A stretch of DNA of 64,000 nucleotides from Halomarina oriensis (lineage in GTDB: Archaea; Halobacteriota; Halobacteria; Halobacteriales; Haloarculaceae). Positions within the stretch are counted from its first letter, which is position 1. Each line of letters opens with the position of its first letter. A program made the position numbers and the translations under genes. The notes beneath the pieces were generated by a model that saw only the letters and a program-made list of their open reading frames with translations, searched no databases and was not told the DNA's origin. The stretch is taken from positions 124,001 to 188,000 of the forward strand of contig NZ_WSZK01000015.1 of assembly GCF_009791395.1 (NCBI RefSeq), written 5' to 3'. Positions 47,407-56,263 of this stretch are shown piece after piece.

Positions 47407-48993
47407 ATGAAGGTACTGGTGACGGACCCCATCGCCGACGCGGGGGTAGACCGCCTCGGAGAGGCGGGGTTCGACGTGGTGACGGCGTACGACGCCGAGG
47501 GCGAGCGACTACAGGGACTCGTACGCGACGCGAACGCGCTGGTCGTCCGGTCGGGGACCCAGGTCGACGCGGCCCTGCTGGACGCCGCTCCGGAACTGGT
47601 CATCGTCGGGCGTGCCGGCATCGGCGTCGACAACATCGACATCGACGCCGCCACCGACCGCGGCGTCGTCGTCGCCAACGCCCCCGAGGGGAACGTCCGC
47701 GCCGCCGCCGAGCACACCGTCGCAATGGCGTTCGCCGCCGCCCGCTCCATCCCGCAGGCGCACATCCGCCTCACCGACGGCGAGTGGGCCAAGGGCGAGT
47801 TCCTCGGGACGGAACTCAACGGCAAGACGCTGGGCATCGTCGGCCTCGGCCGCGTCGGCCAGGAGGTCGCCAAGAAACTCGGTAACGTGGGGATGGACCT
47901 CGTCGCCTACGACCCCTACATCAGCGCCTCGCGCGCCGACCAGTTGGGCGCGGAACTGGCCGACCTGGAGACGGTCCTCGACCGCGCGGACTTCTGTACC
48001 GTCCACACGCCGCTGACCCCCGAGACGGAGAACCTCATCGGCGAGGCCGAACTCGACCGCCTCGCCGGTGGCTACCTCGTCAACTGCGCTCGCGGCGGCA
48101 TCGTCGACGAACCCGCACTCGCCGCGGCCGTCGCCGACGGGACCCTCAAGGGCGCGGCGCTCGACGTGTTCGCCGACGAACCGCTCGACCCCGACTCCCC
48201 GCTGCTCGACGTCGAGGACGTCGTCGTCACGCCCCACCTCGGCGCGTCGACCGAAGCGGCACAGGAGAACGTCGCCACGAGCATCGCCGACCAGGTCGTC
48301 GCGGCCATCGAGGAGGAACCGGTCGTCAACGCGCTCAACGCCCCCTCGGTCGACCGGAGTGCGTTCCCCCGCATCCGCCCGTACATCGACCTCGCCGAGA
48401 CCGCCGGCCGCATCGCCGTCGGCCTCTTCGACGGCCGTATCGACGACATCGAGGTCGAGTACGCCGGCGACATCGCCGAAGAGGAGGTCGACCTCGTCAC
48501 CGCCAGCGCACTCCGCGGCGTCTTCCGGCCGCTCCAGAGCCGAGTCAACACGGTCAACGCGATGCAGATCGCCGAGGAGCGTGGCATCGACGTCACCGAG
48601 TCGAAGACCTCCCAGTCCGACGTGTTCCAGTCGCGCGTGAGCGTCATCGTCTCCGACGGCGAGGAGGACGTACGCGTCTGTGGGACGCTCTTCGCCGGCG
48701 ACGACCCGCGTATCGTCCAGATCGACGGCTACCGCGTCGACGCCATCCCCCACGGCCACATGCTCGTCGCGCGTAACCACGACCAGCCGGGCGTCATCGG
48801 CCTCATCGGAACCGTCCTCGGCGACCACGACATCAACATCGCCGGGATGTTCAACGGCCGCGGGACCATCGGCGGGGAGGCGTTGACCGTCTACTCGCTC
48901 GACAGCGAGGTCCCCACCGACGTCGTCGACGAACTGGAAGCCGACGACCGCATCATCAAGGTCCAGTACCTCCACCTGAACGACGAGGGCTGA
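47407..48993 (+). CDS. serA: D-3-phosphoglycerate dehydrogenase
   Basis: First enzyme of the phosphorylated serine pathway, 528 residues, long (type I) form. NAD-binding GIVGLGRVGQEVAKKL, catalytic Arg, Glu and His in NCARGGIVDEPALAAA, EPLDPDSPLL and TPHLGASTEAAQ. After the catalytic domains come an intervening regulatory domain (VEYAGDIAEEEVDLVT) and a C-terminal ACT domain (NHDQPGVIGLIGTVLGDHDI) that can bind serine for feedback inhibition. Monocistronic, leaderless by its TATA position. Confidence 0.96.
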   Translation: MKVLVTDPIADAGVDRLGEAGFDVVTAYDAEGERLQGLVRDANALVVRSGTQVDAALLDAAPELVIVGRAGIGVDNIDIDAATDRGVVVANAPEGNVRAAAEHTVAMAFAAARSIPQAHIRLTDGEWAKGEFLGTELNGKTLGIVGLGRVGQEVAKKLGNVGMDLVAYDPYISASRADQLGAELADLETVLDRADFCTVHTPLTPETENLIGEAELDRLAGGYLVNCARGGIVDEPALAAAVADGTLKGAALDVFADEPLDPDSPLLDVEDVVVTPHLGASTEAAQENVATSIADQVVAAIEEEPVVNALNAPSVDRSAFPRIRPYIDLAETAGRIAVGLFDGRIDDIEVEYAGDIAEEEVDLVTASALRGVFRPLQSRVNTVNAMQIAEERGIDVTESKTSQSDVFQSRVSVIVSDGEEDVRVCGTLFAGDDPRIVQIDGYRVDAIPHGHMLVARNHDQPGVIGLIGTVLGDHDINIAGMFNGRGTIGGEALTVYSLDSEVPTDVVDELEADDRIIKVQYLHLNDEG

Positions 48994-49186
48994 GAGGGGT
49001 TCGCCCGCGTGCCGGGACCGGACCCCCCTCCCGACACGTGCGCACCCGAACGTTCAAACCGGACGCCGAGGCCAGCGTCGGCCATGCAGTGAGAGTCGCT
49101 GTGAGTGGTTCCACGCGGCGTCGTGACCGCACCCCGGAAGGGAGTCCGACACGGCCGCTCACGGGAGGACGGTGTCGGCTGCTCGA

Positions 49187-49426
49187 TCACTCCTCGTCGT
49201 TCCAGACGAGTTCCAGTCCCAACTCGGCGTCACAGCCGACCTCGCGGTCGGTGTCCTCGCGGGCTTCGGCGTCGTCCTGGTAGCCCCGGCAGTGGCCCTC
49301 CTGCAGGATTTCGACGACGTACGCCGGCGACCCACAGCGGGGACACTCCAGCCAGTGGCCGTCCTCGTCCTCGTGGAGCGCGTCCGGTTCGAGTTCCATC
49401 CGCGCGGCGTCGCTGTCGGTGCTCAT
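49187..49426 (-). CDS. small zinc-ribbon-like protein, unknown
   Basis: A 79-residue acidic protein with ECPRCGSPAYVV (CxxC) and later cysteines in EGHCRGYQ and VGCDAE, which could complete a zinc site. The sequence HEDEDGHWLECPRCG is typical of small haloarchaeal zinc-finger proteins. The start at 49426 (MSTDSDAARMELEPD) is preferred over 49447. The neighbouring 193-bp gap 48994-49186 holds no visible feature. Confidence 0.7.
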   Translation of the reverse strand: MSTDSDAARMELEPDALHEDEDGHWLECPRCGSPAYVVEILQEGHCRGYQDDAEAREDTDREVGCDAELGLELVWNDEE

Positions 49427-49488
49427 ACCTTCGAGAACTCGTGACACACGGAAGGGGGTAGGGCTTGCAACGTCAGTGACGACCCCGG

Positions 49489-50829
49489 CTACGGCAAGCG
49501 ACGTCGGAGTCGTGCCGCGAGGCTCCCCGAACGGCCGTCGAGGTGTGCGAGCACCGCGTCGGTGTCGTTGGCGACCGGTTCGGGGTCCCGCCCGGCGAGC
49601 GCCGCCGCGTCGGGGTCTTTCAGCAGGTGGCCCGTCGTCAGACAGACCACGTCCTCGCCCGCGTCGACGACCCCGTCCTCGCGGAGGCGACGGAGACCGG
49701 CGACGCTAGCCGCGCTGGCGGGTTCGACGCCGACACCTTCGGCGGCGAGTGCGCGCTGGGCGTCGGTTATCTCGTCGTCCGAGACGGCCACCGCGGTTCC
49801 GCCGGTCTCGCGGATGCCCGGCAGCGCCTTCGGCGCGTTGACCGGGTTGCCGATGCGGATGGCCGTGGCGATGGTCTCGACCGCCTCCCAGCGGCGCACC
49901 TCGTCGGCGTCGTTCTCGACGGCCTCGACCATGGGGGCGGCTCCCTCGGCCTGGACGCCCGTGAGCTTCGGGACGTCGCCCGGCGCGAGCGCACCGGACT
50001 CGACGAGTTCGCGGAACGCCTTGTAGAGCGCGGCGGTGTTGCCCGCGTTGCCGACCGGCAGGACGATGCGGTCGGGGAACCGCCCCGTCTCCGCGTAGAA
50101 CCGTTCGAGAATCTCGAAGCCGATGGTCTTCTGTCCCTCCAGTCGGAAGGGGTTGAGCGAGTTGAGCAGGTACGCCTCCCCCCGCGCGGCGAGGTTCTGG
50201 ACGATGTCGAGACAGGAGTCGAAGTTGGCGTCGACTTCGAGGATGCGTGCACCGTGGAGCGCCGCCTGTGCGACCTTCCCGGCGGCGACCTTCCCGGAAG
50301 GGAGGAGAACGAGGGTTTCCAGCCCCGCTCGACCGCCGTAGGCGGCGAGCGCGGCGCTCGTGTTCCCGGTCGAGGCGCACGCGAGGCGGTCCACACCGAG
50401 TTCCCGAGCGACGCGAACGCCGACGGTCATCCCCCGGTCCTTGAAACTGCCCGTCGGGTTCATCCCCTCGTGTTTGATGCGGAGGTTGCGCACGCCCAGG
50501 TCGCCTTCCAGTCGCGGCACCTCGTACAGCGGGGTGTCGCCCTCCGGGAGCGAGACGCCCTCCTCGAACGGGAGGGCGGCCGCGTAGCGCCAGACACCGA
50601 GGCTGGTCGACTCGTCGAGAGCCGGGCGGGCGGGGTGGTCGCCGCCGGTGCCGAAGTCCGCGAACGTCGGGTAGTGCTCGTAGCGCGCTTCGAGGAGGCC
50701 GTCGCACTCGTCGCAGGTGTAGCGCACCGCGTCGAAGGGGGCGAACGACTCGCCACAGTCGATACAGGCCAGCCAGACGCCGTCGTCGGCCGCCTCGGGC
50801 GTCGTCTCCGAGAGTTCCAGTGTCGCCAT
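49489..50829 (-). CDS. thrC: threonine synthase
   Basis: PLP enzyme of 446 residues that converts O-phosphohomoserine to threonine. An N-terminal zinc ribbon (Cys22, Cys25, Cys39, Cys42), common in archaeal ThrC, precedes the catalytic domain. PLP lysine Lys130 in PTGSFKDRGM; the Ser/Thr/Asn stretch CASTGNTSAAL; phosphate-binding GNAGNTAAL. Both threonine and methionine branches of homoserine use therefore appear in this window (metX, thrC). The ATG at 50829 begins MATLELSETTPEAADDG. Confidence 0.93.
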   Translation of the reverse strand: MATLELSETTPEAADDGVWLACIDCGESFAPFDAVRYTCDECDGLLEARYEHYPTFADFGTGGDHPARPALDESTSLGVWRYAAALPFEEGVSLPEGDTPLYEVPRLEGDLGVRNLRIKHEGMNPTGSFKDRGMTVGVRVARELGVDRLACASTGNTSAALAAYGGRAGLETLVLLPSGKVAAGKVAQAALHGARILEVDANFDSCLDIVQNLAARGEAYLLNSLNPFRLEGQKTIGFEILERFYAETGRFPDRIVLPVGNAGNTAALYKAFRELVESGALAPGDVPKLTGVQAEGAAPMVEAVENDADEVRRWEAVETIATAIRIGNPVNAPKALPGIRETGGTAVAVSDDEITDAQRALAAEGVGVEPASAASVAGLRRLREDGVVDAGEDVVCLTTGHLLKDPDAAALAGRDPEPVANDTDAVLAHLDGRSGSLAARLRRRLP

Positions 50830-50909
50830 TGGGTCTCCTGCGGGCGACGCGGGCAAAAAGCGGCCGGTCGATGCGGCTTCTGCCGGGCGGTCCGGTGACG
50901 CGTCGGAGC

Positions 50910-51287
50910 CTACTCGCCGAACTCGTCGATGCGATCGTGGACGTACGCCGACCACTCGTCGAGCGTCTCGTGCATCAGTACCTTCGCCTCGTCGAGCGGC
51001 GTCGCGGTGTACTGGTAGACGTGGCCGCCGCCGTCGAGCAGGCGTCGTCGCCGTTCGGCCAGCCCCTTCTCGCGGAGCGTCGACAGCGACCGGTTGACGT
51101 TCGACCGGTCGCGCTCGACCACCTCGGCGAGTTCGGCGACGGTCGTGCCGGGGTTGTCCAGTAGCGTGAGGTACGTCTCGGACTCGTGGCGCTGGATGCC
51201 GAAGACGCAGGCGAGCACCTCGGCGAACGGGGGAGCCTCGTCCACCATCAACTCGCGGAATCGGTTCGGACTCGGGTCCGGGTCCAT
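50910..51287 (-). CDS. winged-HTH transcriptional regulator (TrmB/MarR-like)
   Basis: A 125-residue DNA-binding protein. Winged helix: ESETYLTLLDNPGTTVAELAE as the first helices, VVERDRSNVNRSLSTLREKG as the HTH, and the wing AERRRRLLDGGGHVYQYTAT. A C-terminal helix (HETLDEWSAYVHDRIDEF) probably dimerises. It lacks the sugar-binding domain of full TrmB. It lies 80 bp upstream of thrC on the same strand; targets unknown. Confidence 0.8.
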   Translation of the reverse strand: MDPDPSPNRFRELMVDEAPPFAEVLACVFGIQRHESETYLTLLDNPGTTVAELAEVVERDRSNVNRSLSTLREKGLAERRRRLLDGGGHVYQYTATPLDEAKVLMHETLDEWSAYVHDRIDEFGE

Positions 51288-51323
51288 AGGGGTCGATAGA
51301 AGCGACTGGCGAATAAAGCCACG

Positions 51324-51563
51324 TTACGTATCGGTCGCGTAGCCGTTGTTGACCATACACTGGCGCATCTCGTCGGCGGCGGTGTGCTTGTGAAGCCGTG
51401 TCGGCGTGTCACAGTAGTACGTCTCGCCGTCGAATCGCAGCGTCACTTCGTGCGGGTCGCCGAGGAACGTCGTGCTGACGACGATGCGCTCGCCGGCTTC
51501 GAGGCGGTCGAGGAGTTCGTCCGTCGTGTGCTCTCCCGCCTCGACCGTCGTCGGAGTACTCAT
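51324..51563 (-). CDS. small conserved haloarchaeal protein, unknown
   Basis: A 79-residue protein with an N-terminal helix (HTTDELLDRLEAGERIVV), a beta hairpin (HEVTLRFDGETYYCDTPTRLHKH) and a final helix (DEMRQCMVNNGY). Cys and His residues are scattered and do not form an obvious metal site. No family recognised. It sits 36 bp before the winged-HTH gene on the same strand, so it may be co-transcribed with it. Confidence 0.6.
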   Translation of the reverse strand: MSTPTTVEAGEHTTDELLDRLEAGERIVVSTTFLGDPHEVTLRFDGETYYCDTPTRLHKHTAADEMRQCMVNNGYATDT

Positions 51564-51705
51564 CGAGAGGACGGTCGGCGGCCACGACTATCAGTGTTCG
51601 TTCGTCCCGGCCGCACGGATAAATCCGAGTCGTCTGTGCGTCTGTGTGTCACAACCAAGCACACGGGGTGGCGCTAATCCGTCGGGCAGTCACCCCACTG
51701 GTGCG

Positions 51706-52182
51706 ATGAGTCAAGCGACAGCGACCAACACGACGACCAGCACAGCAACGAACACCGGATGGGTGACCGGCGTCGCCGGCGGTATCGTCGGCGCGGTGGT
51801 GATGGGTGCCCTGATAAGCCTCATGAACCCGCCGACCCTCCAGGTCGCCATCCCGAGCCTGTACACGCTCGCGCCGCCCGAGAACGGACTGCTGGGGTGG
51901 ATCGTCCACGTCTCTCACGGCGCCGTACTGGGCCTCGTCTTCGTCGCCATCGTGAACGCGAGGGGCCTTCGCGGGTCGGTCGGTGGCCTCATCGGTGGTG
52001 GTGTCGCGTGGGGTGTCGTCACGTGGGTCGTCCTCGCCGCCCTGCTGATGCCGGTGTGGCTGGACGCGGTCGGGTCGCCGGCGAACCCGCCGTTCCCGAA
52101 CTTCGCAATGCCCAGCCTGCTCTGGCACGTCGCCTACGGCGCGGTGCTCGGAACTGTCGTGGCCGTCGCCGACTACCTGTAA
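51706..52182 (+). CDS. four-helix membrane protein, unknown
   Basis: A 158-residue membrane protein with four hydrophobic segments: about 19-42, 60-82, 87-112 and 135-157, after a Thr/Ala/Asn-rich N terminus. Paired Gly-rich helices (GVAGGIVGAVVMGALISL; GLIGGGVAWGVVTWVVLAAL) and two His in WIVHVSHG and LLWHVAYG suggest an internal duplication. Homologues are sometimes named histidine kinase, but no kinase motif is present here. Function unknown. Confidence 0.65.
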   Translation: MSQATATNTTTSTATNTGWVTGVAGGIVGAVVMGALISLMNPPTLQVAIPSLYTLAPPENGLLGWIVHVSHGAVLGLVFVAIVNARGLRGSVGGLIGGGVAWGVVTWVVLAALLMPVWLDAVGSPANPPFPNFAMPSLLWHVAYGAVLGTVVAVADYL

Positions 52183-52251
52183 CGGACCGAGCTCCGTTTC
52201 GACCGGCGGGAGGGAGACGGGGTCGGCGTCGAGGACTACGGCCCGCACTCC

Positions 52252-53196
52252 TCAGTCGAGTAGCCACGTCAACAGCGCCTTCTGTGCGTGCAGGCGGTTC
52301 TCGGCTTGCTCCCAGACGAGCGAGCGCTCCGATTCGATGACGGTGTCCGTCACCTCCTCGCCGCGGTGGGCGGGGAGACAGTGCATCACCGCCGCGTCGG
52401 TGCCGGCGAGCAGGGACTCGTTCAGTTGGAACCCGCCGTCCTCGAAGACGGCGAGTTTCTCGGCACGCTGGTCCTCCTGACCCATACTCACCCAGACGTC
52501 GGTGTAGACGACGTCGGCGTCCGCGACGGCCGCTTCGGGGTCGTCGGTCACCGTCGGCGTCGCACCGAGGTCGGTCGCCCGCTCCACGACGGCGTCGTCG
52601 ATGCCGTACTCGGCGGGCGTCGCCACGGTCAGGTCCAACCCCGCGAGCGCCGCACCGACGACGAACGACTGCGCGACGTTGTTGCCGTCGCCGACCCACG
52701 CGACCCGTGCCTCGTCGCCGAACCGTTCGCGGATGGTCAGCAGGTCGGCGAGCGTCTGACAGGGGTGGGCGGCGTCGGTGAGGCCGTTGACGACCGGGAC
52801 CGTCGCGTACTCCGCGATTTCGACGACGTTGGCGTGGTCGAACGTCCGGACCATCACGGCGTCGACGTACCGCGAGAGCGTCCGCGAGATGTCTTTGGCG
52901 GGTTCGCGGCCGCCGAGGCCGACGTCGTCGGGGCCGAGGAAGACGGCGTGCCCGCCGAGCTGTGTCATCCCCGTCTCGAAGGAGACGCGAGTGCGCGTCG
53001 ACGGTTTCTCGAACACCATTCCGAGGGTCTGACCGGCGAGGAACTGGTGGGTGTTGCCCGCCCGCTGGGTCGTCTTGAGCGACGTCGCGCGGTCGAGAAT
53101 CTCCGTCACCTCCGCGGGCGAGAGGTCGTCGATGTCGAGCAGGTGACGCGGGCCGGCCGCGTCCTCGTCACCGCTCTCGTCGGTCGTGAGGCTCAT
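52252..53196 (-). CDS. argF: ornithine carbamoyltransferase
   Basis: Makes citrulline from ornithine and carbamoyl phosphate; 314 residues. Carbamoyl-phosphate loop STRTR (66-70), HPCQTLADL, and the ornithine motif MHCLPAHRG, which separates it from aspartate carbamoyltransferase. The ATG at 53196 overlaps the stop of lysK by 4 bp and has GGAGGTG just upstream. It is the last gene of the argX-C-B-D-lysK-argF run. Confidence 0.96.
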   Translation of the reverse strand: MSLTTDESGDEDAAGPRHLLDIDDLSPAEVTEILDRATSLKTTQRAGNTHQFLAGQTLGMVFEKPSTRTRVSFETGMTQLGGHAVFLGPDDVGLGGREPAKDISRTLSRYVDAVMVRTFDHANVVEIAEYATVPVVNGLTDAAHPCQTLADLLTIRERFGDEARVAWVGDGNNVAQSFVVGAALAGLDLTVATPAEYGIDDAVVERATDLGATPTVTDDPEAAVADADVVYTDVWVSMGQEDQRAEKLAVFEDGGFQLNESLLAGTDAAVMHCLPAHRGEEVTDTVIESERSLVWEQAENRLHAQKALLTWLLD

Positions 53197-54272
53197 TCGG
53201 CACCTCCGAGGGTGCGGGCGACCGATTCGAGCACCGTCACCGAGCGGTCGAACTCCGCCAGCGAGAGACGCTCGTCCGGCGCGTGGTCGAGGTCCGAGTC
53301 GCCGGGGCCGTACGTCGCCATCGGGCAGTCCCACGCCTCGGCGTAGAGGTTCACGTCGGCGGTTCCGGTCTTCCGCAGGAGACGGGGGTCGCCGCCCGCC
53401 TCGCGGATGGCGACGCGGAACGCGCGAGCCACCTCCGTCCGGGGACTGGTCATCACGGGAGGAATCTCGTCGTGCCAGTGGACGCTCCCGCCGTTCAGTT
53501 CCCGCTCGACGCGCTCGCGGACCTCCTCGGTCGTCAGGGCGGGCGGGACGCGAAACTGGACGGCCATCGTCGTCTCGACGGCCAGACCGTCGTCGGTGGT
53601 GCCCCCCTCGACGGTCGTCGGCTTGGGCGTCACGCGCTCGAAGACGGGTGACCACTCCTCGCCCTCCGCTGGCGCGAACGCGCGCTCGACGCACGACCAC
53701 CACTGGAGGGCGTCCTGAATCGCGTTGTTCTCCGGCCGGGAGGTGTGGCCCGACTCGCTGGTGGCGACGTACCGTCCCGCCACGAGGCCCCGATAGCCGA
53801 GTGTGATGCCGTTCCACCCGGACGGTTCGCCGTTGACGACGGCGTCGGGCGCTTCGCGGTCGGTGACGAGGTGGCGCGCCCCCCGCGAGTCCGTCTCCTC
53901 GCCGACGACGCCGACGAACGAGACGTCCGTGTTCACGGCGGCGACGGCCATCGCCACCAGCGGCCCCGTCGCGTCGACGCTCCCACGACCCCACAGTACG
54001 GGACCGTCCTCGCCCTGTTCCACTCGAACCGGAATCTCACCAGGGACGGTGTCGACGTGCGACGTGAGCAACACCGAATCGTCCGCAGGGGCACGGACGT
54101 TACCGACCTCGTCGAGCCACGCCTCGCGGCCGTGCTCCTCGAAGAACGCGACGAGCAGTTCCGCCGCTTCGCGCTCGTCGCCCGACACCGAGGCCGTTGC
54201 GACCATCGACTCCAGCAGGTCGCGTGCTTCCTGCGCCGAGACCGTCGCCGTCGTCGCGTTCGCGGTCGTCAT
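53193..54272 (-). CDS. lysK: [LysW]-ornithine hydrolase (LysK/ArgE type)
   Basis: M20-type zinc peptidase, 359 residues, that releases ornithine from the LysW carrier protein. Metal ligands: His in TSHVDTVPG, bridging Asp in GRGSVDATGP, Glu-Glu in VGEETDSRG. The gene position between argD and argF, with lysW upstream, points to the carrier-bound arginine route and not to an acetyl-ornithine deacetylase. It overlaps both neighbours by 4 bp. Confidence 0.9.
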   Translation of the reverse strand: MTTANATTATVSAQEARDLLESMVATASVSGDEREAAELLVAFFEEHGREAWLDEVGNVRAPADDSVLLTSHVDTVPGEIPVRVEQGEDGPVLWGRGSVDATGPLVAMAVAAVNTDVSFVGVVGEETDSRGARHLVTDREAPDAVVNGEPSGWNGITLGYRGLVAGRYVATSESGHTSRPENNAIQDALQWWSCVERAFAPAEGEEWSPVFERVTPKPTTVEGGTTDDGLAVETTMAVQFRVPPALTTEEVRERVERELNGGSVHWHDEIPPVMTSPRTEVARAFRVAIREAGGDPRLLRKTGTADVNLYAEAWDCPMATYGPGDSDLDHAPDERLSLAEFDRSVTVLESVARTLGGAE

Positions 54273-55396
54273 CCGACCACCTCCGAGAGCGCGTCGACGA
54301 CCCGCGTGCAGTGCTCCTCGTCGACGACGAGCGGTGGGAGGAGTCGTAACACCGAGCGACCCGCCGGGAGCGCCAGCAACTGGTGGCTCATCGCCAGTTT
54401 CGGGAGCAGGCGGTTCGCACCGCGCTTGACCTCGATACCGACCATCAACCCCTCGCCGCGCACCTCGCGGACGTCCTCGCCGATGGCCGCCTGCAACTCG
54501 GTCAGCAGGTGGTCGCCCATCGCGGCGGCGTGATTCGGTAAATCCTCCTCGACCAGCACGTCGAGGGTAGCGTTCGCGGCGGCGGCGACGACGGGACCGC
54601 CCGAGAACGTCGACCCGTGTGGGCCGGCATCCTCGGCGACCCAGTCCCGACAGAGCGTCGCACCCATCGGAAGGCCGCTGGCGACGCCCTTCGCCGTCGT
54701 GACGACGTCGGGGGTCACGTCGTGGTGTTCGACCGCCCAGAACGCCCCCGTCCGACCGAGACCGGTCTGTATCTCGTCGAGGATCATCGCCGCGCCGTGG
54801 TCGTCACACGCCTCGCGGACCGACTGGAGGTAGCCCTCGGGCGCGGGGTTGATGCCACCCTCGCCCTGCATCGGTTCGAGGATGACGCCCGCCGTCTCGT
54901 CGTCGACGGCCTCGGCCATCGCCGCGCTGTCGCCGTACTCGACGAACTCGACACCGCCGGCGAGCGGTTCGAACGGGTCGCGGTACTCGTCTTTCCACGT
55001 CGTCGCCAGCGCACCCATCGTCCGGCCGTGGAAGCCGCGGGTGGTGGCGACTATCTTCGAGCGACCGGTCGCGCTCCGGGCGAACTTCAGCGCCGCCTCG
55101 TTCGCTTCGGTGCCGGAGTTACAGAGCCACACCCGGTCGCAGTCGCCGGGGCCGAGCGACGAGAGGCGTTCGTAGAGGCCGTCGCGCACGTCGACGGGGT
55201 ACGACCCCTGGACGTAGAGCAACTCGCCGGCCTGTTCCCGAATCGCCTCGACCACGTCGGGGTGACAGTGTCCGGCCGGCGTGACGGCGTAGGAGGCTCC
55301 GAAGTCGAGGAACGCCGTCCCCGAGTCGTCGTAGAGGTGGACGCCCTCGCCACGCTCGATGCGGAGCGGTTTCTCCGAGAAGACGAAGCTGCTCAC
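54269..55396 (-). CDS. argD: [LysW]-glutamate-semialdehyde aminotransferase (ArgD/LysJ type)
   Basis: Class III aminotransferase of 375 residues that converts the LysW-bound glutamate semialdehyde to the ornithine derivative. PLP-contact stretch CNSGTEANEAALKFAR, DEIQTGLGRTG before the Schiff-base lysine in TTAKGVASGLPMGA, and STFSGGPVVAAAA. Somewhat shorter than acetylornithine aminotransferases. It overlaps argB and lysK by 4 bp each. Confidence 0.93.
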   Translation of the reverse strand: MSSFVFSEKPLRIERGEGVHLYDDSGTAFLDFGASYAVTPAGHCHPDVVEAIREQAGELLYVQGSYPVDVRDGLYERLSSLGPGDCDRVWLCNSGTEANEAALKFARSATGRSKIVATTRGFHGRTMGALATTWKDEYRDPFEPLAGGVEFVEYGDSAAMAEAVDDETAGVILEPMQGEGGINPAPEGYLQSVREACDDHGAAMILDEIQTGLGRTGAFWAVEHHDVTPDVVTTAKGVASGLPMGATLCRDWVAEDAGPHGSTFSGGPVVAAAANATLDVLVEEDLPNHAAAMGDHLLTELQAAIGEDVREVRGEGLMVGIEVKRGANRLLPKLAMSHQLLALPAGRSVLRLLPPLVVDEEHCTRVVDALSEVVG

Positions 55397-56262
55397 CGTC
55401 CGGCCTCCACGGTCCCGGACTCGTCCACCTCGTCCACCAGTGCATCAGGGAGAATCGTCGTCCCCGCGCCGTCGAGCGCACCGCTGACGGGCGCGTCGGC
55501 GTTCGCATCGCCGATGGTGACGCTCGCCGCGCCATCTTCGAGTGCTTCGGTCGCGGCCATCACCTTCCGGGTCATGAACCCCTCGGCGGCGGCGGTGAGC
55601 GTCTCGTACGCGGTGGCCGAGTCCACCACGTCGACGACCGACTCGGGGTCGTCGAGGTCCGTGAGGACGCCGGGCACGTCCGTCAGGAGGACGAGGTCGG
55701 CGTCCAGCGCACCCGCGACGGCCGCCGCCGCACGGTCGGCGTCGGCGTTGGCCGCGAGCCACTGGTCTCCATCTTTCGCCAGCATCGGGACGGTCACGAC
55801 GGGCGTGTAGCCACCTGCGAGCAGCGTGTCGAGCAGGTCCGAATCGACCCGTTCGACGGTCCCCGAGTGGTCGCCACGGCGAATCTTGCGCTTGCCCTCT
55901 TCGACGACGCGTACGGCGGACTTCCGGGGGCCTTCGAGCAGGCCACCGTCCACCCCGGAGAGACCGACCGCGTTCACGCCGGCGTTCTGGAGGCCGACGA
56001 CGAGGTCGGTGTTGAGTTTACCAGGGAGGACCATCGAGAACACCGCCATCGTGCGCTCGTCGGTGAACCGTCCGACGACGCCCGACGGCGTCTCGACGTA
56101 CTCCGGGTCCTCGCCGAGCGATTCGAGGGTGTCGTCCACCGCGGTCGAACCGCCGTGGACGACGACCACCCGCTCGCCGCTCTCGACGAGGTCCGCGACG
56201 TCGGCCAGCGCGCCCTCGGGGTTCACGGCACGCGCACCACCGATTTTGACGACGACCGTCAC
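55393..56262 (-). CDS. argB: [LysW]-glutamate kinase (ArgB/LysZ type)
   Basis: Amino-acid kinase of 289 residues that phosphorylates the LysW-linked glutamate. Phosphate-binding VVKIGGARAVNP at the N terminus, VVVVHGGSTAVDD, and LVLLTDVPGVLTD with the conserved Asp. It starts with GTG at 56262, one base after the argC stop, and overlaps argD by 4 bp. The N-terminal feedback extension of arginine-sensitive NAG kinases is absent. Confidence 0.93.
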   Translation of the reverse strand: MTVVVKIGGARAVNPEGALADVADLVESGERVVVVHGGSTAVDDTLESLGEDPEYVETPSGVVGRFTDERTMAVFSMVLPGKLNTDLVVGLQNAGVNAVGLSGVDGGLLEGPRKSAVRVVEEGKRKIRRGDHSGTVERVDSDLLDTLLAGGYTPVVTVPMLAKDGDQWLAANADADRAAAAVAGALDADLVLLTDVPGVLTDLDDPESVVDVVDSATAYETLTAAAEGFMTRKVMAATEALEDGAASVTIGDANADAPVSGALDGAGTTILPDALVDEVDESGTVEAGR

Positions 56263-56263
56263 G